The notes under the pieces: generated by a model | What the model was told of the DNA's origin: nothing | Seen by the model: the letters and a program-made list of their open reading frames with translations, nothing else | Databases searched by the model: none | NCBI GenBank assembly: GCA_050743625.1 | Contig: JBOGED010000062.1 | Location: forward strand, 1 to 10,544 | Source: JBOGED01 sp050743625 | Lineage (GTDB): Bacteria > Actinomycetota > Nitriliruptoria > Euzebyales > Egibacteraceae | Direction of reading: 5' to 3' | DNA length: 10,544 nucleotides | Shown: piece by piece, positions 6,726 to 10,544 of the stretch | Layout: each line of letters opens with the position of its first letter | Position numbering within the stretch: the stretch's first letter is position 1 | Made by a program: the position numbers and the translations under genes

Positions 6726-6758
6726 TTCAACGCGTCTTCAACGCATCTTCAACGGGGC
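6726..6758. repeat. Three tandem 11-bp direct repeats (TTCAACGCRTC-like)
   Basis: TTCAACGCGTC, TTCAACGCATC and TTCAACGGGGC follow one another without gaps. The first two differ at one base; the third keeps the first seven. An 11-bp period is one helical turn, as in binding sites of OmpR/PhoB-type response regulators such as the Streptomyces PHO box (GTTCACC-type units). The site is not next to the start of any secure gene, so a regulatory role is only a possibility. Confidence 0.45.
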
Positions 6759-6829
6759 ACTGCGACGATGAGGAAGACCTCTACCCGACATGGCCGGGCT
6801 CATGAAGGCAGAGGCTGCAGGGGGAAAGG

Positions 6830-6860
6830 GGCCCCGGCAAGTGAAGGGCTTGCCGGGGCC
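6830..6860. terminator. Strong 12-bp hairpin, probable terminator
   Basis: GGCCCCGGCAAG and its exact complement CTTGCCGGGGCC flank a seven-base loop. On the minus strand the stem is followed by CTTTCCCC, a short T-stretch, so it would best stop transcripts leaving the LAL gene; from the other side it could stop read-through from the phosphofructokinase gene. The lack of a long T-run is common for GC-rich actinobacterial terminators. Confidence 0.5.
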
Positions 6861-6904
6861 TCGCTCATCGTGCCCGGGCCTTTGCCCACTCCGACGCCTA
6901 AGCG

Positions 6905-6947
6905 GCGAAAGCCGCCGCGGCCCTCTGAACAACCGCGGCGGCTTCGC
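6905..6947. terminator. Second strong hairpin, probable terminator
   Basis: AGCCGCCGCGG (6910-6920) and CCGCGGCGGCT (6933-6943) pair perfectly over 11 bp around a 12-base loop. The flanking GCGAA and TTCGC extend the stem with one bulge. On the minus strand the right arm is followed by TTTCGCC. It is the first strong structure met by transcripts leaving the LAL gene, about 220 bases past its stop. Confidence 0.5.
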
Positions 6948-7163
6948 GCTGTCCACGGCAGCCGCCGTTCGGTGTGAGTCCGAGCGGGCCCCATGGCTGC
7001 GATGGATTCCCAGTCTCCGGCCCGTAGGTTCCTCTCCGGAAGGCACGGTCCGGCCTGGCTGCCTGCGGTCAAGGATGCGAGAGTCACTGTCGCACAACAT
7101 CCCTCGAACGAGGCATTTACTGCGCGAACCGCGGCACCAAGCGTCTGTTTGCGCATCGCTTGT

Positions 7164-10133
7164 TCAGGGGATGCCGGGGCGCCGGGCGGCTTGAGCGGCG
7201 AGTTCGATCTTAGAGCTGACACCGAGCTTGGCGAAGACGTGGCCAAGGTGCGTCGCGACCGTGTGGTGAGAAATGGACAGGCGGTTGCCGATCTGGAAGT
7301 TCGTCAGGCCTTCGGCGACCAACGCGATCACCGCCAGCTCTTTCTCCGTCAGCGCGTCCCATCCGACGGTGGGACTGTCCCGCCTGCGACGCTTGCGCCG
7401 TTCCAACCCTCGATCTCGCAACGTCTTCGTCGCCCGAGCCGTGTGATGGTCAGCGCCCAGATGCTCGTAACACTGGAGTGCCTCATCGAAGAGCGGCCGG
7501 GCCTCGTCAAGTCGTCGCAGCTGACCAAGCATCACCGCCGCGTCTTCGCAGGCTCGTGCCAGCTCGAACGGCCGGGCGGCATGCCGGTACCGCTCCACGG
7601 AGCGGAGCAGGATGTCGGGATCGACCTCCGTCAGCCCCTGGCACAGCAGCGCTGCCGCGTCGGCGCTGGCCGCGCCCATAAGGGCGGCCGTCTTGGCCAC
7701 CGCATCGGTCGCGGCCCGCGCGCGGTCCACCTGGCCGGCGGCCAGGGCGAACCGCACGAGATCAGGCCCGACTAGGGGATACGCCGTAGCGGCCCGCAGC
7801 GTGGTGGCCTCCTCCCAGCTGCGCATCAGCCACTCGAACGCCTCACCGGGGCGCTCAGCCTCCGCGTGCTCCATCCCCCGCGCCCATGTCACCCAGTACG
7901 CGCCAACGCGTGACCCCGCACTGGCCAAGCCAGGCTCGGCCATCGCAAGGTGACCTCGCGCCACCGCAGGTTGGCCTCGGTGGACGGCGATCAGCGCCAG
8001 CAATCCGTACGCCGAGACGGCGACAAAGGGCATCCCCACCTCTTCGGCAATCGCCAATCCGGTCTCCGTCATCGTGACCGCCTCGTCCCAGTCTCCCGCG
8101 AGGAAGCTCCGAATGCCTGCCGCGCCATGCAATAAGGGCAGGTTCCACGTCGAGCCTCGCTCGCGGCTGATGCGCCATCCCTCGTGCAGCACCTCAGCCG
8201 CTTCCGCGAGGCGATCGACTCTCGCCAGGCTGTTGCCCAGGACGTAACAGCACACCATCTGCTGCATCTCGCCAAGCGGGCTGCCCTCCGCTCGTTTCAT
8301 CACGACGCTGGCAGTCGCGATCGCATCGGCCAGCCGACCGTCAGCCATGGCGGCAAGCGAAGCCGCGCTGCCCGCGGTGCACCAGGCGGCATCGTCCTCG
8401 AAGGCCTCGGCCCGCGCGAGCGCCGCGACCGCGATGCTCGCGCTGTCAGCATCGCCGCGGGTCGCTCGGGCCAACGCGCCAGACGCCTGAAGCTGTGCTC
8501 GCTCCCGCTCGTTCAGCCTTGACGATACGGGGTCGACGTCGCACACGGCGACGGCTCCCTTCAGGTCGCCCAGCATCCCAAGCGCCCAACTCAAGGCGAC
8601 GCGCAAGCGAACCTCTATCCGAGAGTCCCGGCACTGGCGCAGCAACGCTTGGGCCAGCGCCTGGCCCTCAGCCATGCGGCCGGCCCAGAGCAGGCCGTAG
8701 ATCTGCTCTGCCAACACGCCCTCTCGAGCAGGGTCGGTGGCACGCATCAGCTCCAAAGCCCGCCCGAAAAAGTCGGCTGCGACCCCGGGAGCCCGCATTG
8801 CGACCTCTCGGCCCGCGCGGCATAGCCAGCCCACCGCGTGCGTATCGCCCGGTGTCGCGGCGATCCCTAGATGGACGGCAACCCGGCTCGCGGGAGCGCC
8901 AGCGGCCGCCAACGCTTCACCGGCCTCGTGGTGCAACCCGATGCGCACCGCGTGTGGCAGGTCGTGGTACACCGCCTCACGGACGACATCGTGACGGAAC
9001 GCGAGCTGGTCGCCTGCCTCGCCCAGCAAGCCGGCTTTGAACGCTTCGTCCACCGCGGGCAAGAGCTCCACGACAGGCCGGCGCCATACGGTCGCCAGGT
9101 CGGTCAGCGACAGCGTTGAGCCCAGGATCGAGGCCAAGCGCAACAGCTCGACGGTGTCGCCTGAGACCGCGCTGACACGCCGGAGGATGGTCTGGCGCAG
9201 CGTGGGAGGTAGCCCGATATCATCGCCGACCTCGGCCCTTCCCGAGGACACCACGACCGCATCCTCGTCGCGCAGCGCGCCGAGCAGCTCTCGCACGAAC
9301 AGCGGGCTCCCCCCGGCTCGCGACAGCCGGCGACGCAGCCGAGGTCCTGGGGGCGCCCCCAGGATGTCCATCACTAGTTGGGTGACGGCGGTGTCTCCGA
9401 GCGGCCCCAACCGGAGATGCAGGCCGCCCTCCTCGACACAGGCATCGACCAGGCGCTCCAGGTCACCCCGGTCCCGCTTCGGGCGGAATGTTCCGATCAG
9501 TGCCACTGGCGCGTAGCCCAAGCGACGGTCTAGCGCTCGCATGGCAAGCAGCGTGGAGGGATCGGCCCAGTGCAGATCTTCTAGGACGAGGACCACCGGC
9601 TGCGCCGCGGCGAGGTCTTCTACCAGCTCCACGAGCGCCTCGACGACGCGGTACCGCAAACCGGGGCCGCTGGAGATTGGCCCGTCGATGCCCTCACTCA
9701 AATCGCCCGCGATCAATCGACCAATCGCCGAGCGCGCCGGATCCGGGGAACGCCACCGGCAGCCGAGCGCGTCAGCCACGACACCGAACGGCCGCGTGGC
9801 CTCCAGCTCGTCCCCACGCCCCTGGAAGACCTCGAACCCTCGACCTTCGGCCACAGCGACGACCTCGGATACCAGCCGCGTCTTGCCGATCCCCGCCTCG
9901 CCCTCGACGAAGGCCACCTGACCGTGCCCCGCGGCGCACGTCTCTAGGCGCTCGGAGAGTTTCTCGAGCTCCTGATCGCGCCCGCGTAATCGCACGCTTG
10001 AGCGTTCCCCTGGCATCACGAGCACATGATAGTCAGGTACCCGCATCTGGGATCGCCGCCCCATGACAACCACGCCGAGGCCATAGCACGGCTGGCCTCT
10101 GCGGGGACCTCGGTCCGCCAGTGCAGCTAACAT
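7164..10133 (-). CDS. LAL-type (large ATP-binding LuxR) transcriptional regulator
   Basis: A 989-residue cytoplasmic regulator of the MalT/LAL class, which in known members activates transcription after binding a ligand and ATP. The AAA-type ATPase module opens with LRGRDQELEKL (about 49-59). Walker A is GEAGIGKT at 78-85, and Walker B is VVLVLEDLHWAD at 180-191. The middle, roughly 350-900, is Ala-rich helical repeat sequence consistent with TPR-like ligand or partner binding. The C-terminal LuxR helix-turn-helix is complete (about 925-984: LTEKELAVIALVAEGLTNFQIGNRL then HHTVATHLGHVFAKLGV in consecutive segments). Length is normal for the class. ATG 10133 has a modest AGGG six bases upstream; later Mets at residues 24, 30 and 40 are possible because the first conserved residue is near 49. 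No target gene is obvious: the downstream neighbour is convergent and the upstream one is DUF6788-like. Confidence 0.94.
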   Translation of the reverse strand: MLAALADRGPRRGQPCYGLGVVVMGRRSQMRVPDYHVLVMPGERSSVRLRGRDQELEKLSERLETCAAGHGQVAFVEGEAGIGKTRLVSEVVAVAEGRGFEVFQGRGDELEATRPFGVVADALGCRWRSPDPARSAIGRLIAGDLSEGIDGPISSGPGLRYRVVEALVELVEDLAAAQPVVLVLEDLHWADPSTLLAMRALDRRLGYAPVALIGTFRPKRDRGDLERLVDACVEEGGLHLRLGPLGDTAVTQLVMDILGAPPGPRLRRRLSRAGGSPLFVRELLGALRDEDAVVVSSGRAEVGDDIGLPPTLRQTILRRVSAVSGDTVELLRLASILGSTLSLTDLATVWRRPVVELLPAVDEAFKAGLLGEAGDQLAFRHDVVREAVYHDLPHAVRIGLHHEAGEALAAAGAPASRVAVHLGIAATPGDTHAVGWLCRAGREVAMRAPGVAADFFGRALELMRATDPAREGVLAEQIYGLLWAGRMAEGQALAQALLRQCRDSRIEVRLRVALSWALGMLGDLKGAVAVCDVDPVSSRLNERERAQLQASGALARATRGDADSASIAVAALARAEAFEDDAAWCTAGSAASLAAMADGRLADAIATASVVMKRAEGSPLGEMQQMVCCYVLGNSLARVDRLAEAAEVLHEGWRISRERGSTWNLPLLHGAAGIRSFLAGDWDEAVTMTETGLAIAEEVGMPFVAVSAYGLLALIAVHRGQPAVARGHLAMAEPGLASAGSRVGAYWVTWARGMEHAEAERPGEAFEWLMRSWEEATTLRAATAYPLVGPDLVRFALAAGQVDRARAATDAVAKTAALMGAASADAAALLCQGLTEVDPDILLRSVERYRHAARPFELARACEDAAVMLGQLRRLDEARPLFDEALQCYEHLGADHHTARATKTLRDRGLERRKRRRRDSPTVGWDALTEKELAVIALVAEGLTNFQIGNRLSISHHTVATHLGHVFAKLGVSSKIELAAQAARRPGIP

Positions 10134-10184
10134 GCTAGCCCTGTCTTCCGCGCATGCGGGTCGGTGGGTGGGGCAGGTTCGTGC

Positions 10185-10532
10185 TCAGGATCGGTTGTCC
10201 CAGCCTTCGGCCTGTTCCAGGGCTGTTACGGACAGGGTTTGGAGTTGTGAGACGAGCTGGTGGAGACGGCGGGCGTTGTCGAACCATCCCTGGTAGCGGG
10301 CTTGCTGGTCAGGAGTGAACTTGCGGGTGACGGTTTTGCCGTCCACGGGTCGGACCCAGCTGAGGTAGGGGCCGTGTAACAGGGGCGGGTCGGCTTGGCA
10401 GCGGCAGCGGGTCTTGCCGCAGGCCGTGGTCCGCGACACCAAGCTGCCGGGCAACGCGAACCCGATCTGGGCCAACGCCTCGGCGATGCGGCCCAGATCT
10501 TGGCGGGACTCGCCGGATTGGGGTATCGACAT
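10185..10532 (-). CDS. DUF6788-like small protein, possibly mobile-element associated
   Basis: A 115-residue protein of unknown function. The conserved core is a cysteine cluster, ACGKTRCRC (C-x4-C-x-C), followed by DPPLLHGPYLSWVRPVDGK and TVTRKF, a pattern I recall from actinobacterial DUF6788 proteins, often multicopy and near transposases. The C-terminal half is helical (WFDNARRLHQLVSQLQTLS). The three cysteines could bind metal. ATG 10532 is chosen, but GGAGG is only two bases away, and the frame stays open to the window edge at 10541-10544 through a TTG, so the true start may lie outside. The gene ends 51 bases before the LAL start on the same strand and could be co-transcribed with it. 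Its sequence looks less GC-rich, and its codon choice differs from the neighbours, suggesting transfer. Function unknown. Confidence 0.75.
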   Translation of the reverse strand: MSIPQSGESRQDLGRIAEALAQIGFALPGSLVSRTTACGKTRCRCQADPPLLHGPYLSWVRPVDGKTVTRKFTPDQQARYQGWFDNARRLHQLVSQLQTLSVTALEQAEGWDNRS

Positions 10533-10544
10533 CGCCTCCAAGGA

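Larger units (their letters stand above)
6554..7163. other. Gene-poor region between the convergent phosphofructokinase and LAL genes
   Basis: No open frame here looks convincingly coding. It contains a small hairpin just after the phosphofructokinase stop, three 11-bp direct repeats at 6726-6758, and two strong GC-rich hairpins at 6830-6860 and 6910-6943. A minus-strand frame at 6717-6613 could encode a 34-residue hydrophobic peptide from a TTG without a good ribosome-binding site; I left it out of the gene list. From 6950 to 7163 I see nothing beyond unstructured GC-rich sequence. I checked by eye for a tRNA and found no credible cloverleaf. Confidence 0.5.

Noticed and set aside
6665..6805. 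46-codon plus-strand frame in the gene-poor region
   Set aside because: No ribosome-binding site, runs through the 11-bp repeats, and its residues match nothing; the opposite strand shows better coding-like composition.
6993..7775. 260-residue plus-strand frame overlapping the 3' end of the LAL gene
   Set aside because: Low-complexity translation opposite the well-conserved LuxR helix-turn-helix; shadow frame.
1..10544. CRISPR array, tRNA or rRNA genes, toxin-antitoxin or phage-defence modules
   Set aside because: No spaced repeat array, no credible cloverleaf and no matching protein family is visible in the window.

Overview
The window is about 10.5 kb of GC-rich DNA with strong G/C preference at third codon positions. 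A giant ATP-binding LuxR-type (LAL) regulator, a PPi-type phosphofructokinase and a DUF6788-like protein together suggest Actinomycetota, possibly a deep-branching soil lineage such as Thermoleophilia. This is inference; no rRNA or tRNA gene is visible to anchor it.

Layout, left to right. (1) rsgA, a ribosome-assembly GTPase, is on the minus strand and most likely starts at a TTG codon behind a good ribosome-binding site. (2) A roughly 470-base intergenic region separates it from the next gene, which is divergent. It is packed with inverted repeats and contains a possible 26-codon leader ORF. (3) A plus-strand pair follows: a secreted or membrane-anchored TPM-like protein ending in a Gly-Gly-Gly-Asp-Phe repeat tail, then, overlapping or nearly touching, a D-lactate/glycolate dehydrogenase-type flavoprotein whose frame begins with a complete KTSC domain. 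(4) A VOC (glyoxalase-fold) metalloprotein on the minus strand overlaps the flavoprotein gene tail to tail. (5) A divergent promoter region of about 300 bases carries a 7-bp palindrome. (6) A phosphofructokinase on the plus strand has the residues typical of PPi-dependent enzymes. (7) A roughly 610-base region without a convincing gene holds three tandem 11-bp repeats and two very strong hairpins, fitting terminators between convergent genes. (8) A 989-residue LAL regulator is on the minus strand. (9) A small DUF6788-like gene on the same strand runs to the right edge; its base composition looks less GC-rich than its neighbours.

Most genes look like independent transcription units, not one pathway. 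The only metabolic thread is loose. A phosphofructokinase (glycolysis), a glyoxalase-fold enzyme with the four classical metal-ligand positions, and a D-lactate-dehydrogenase-type flavoprotein could touch methylglyoxal to D-lactate metabolism, but their orientations do not make an operon. I do not see a clear new multi-gene system. The best leads are the KTSC-flavoprotein fusion, the structured rsgA upstream region and the 11-bp repeat array.
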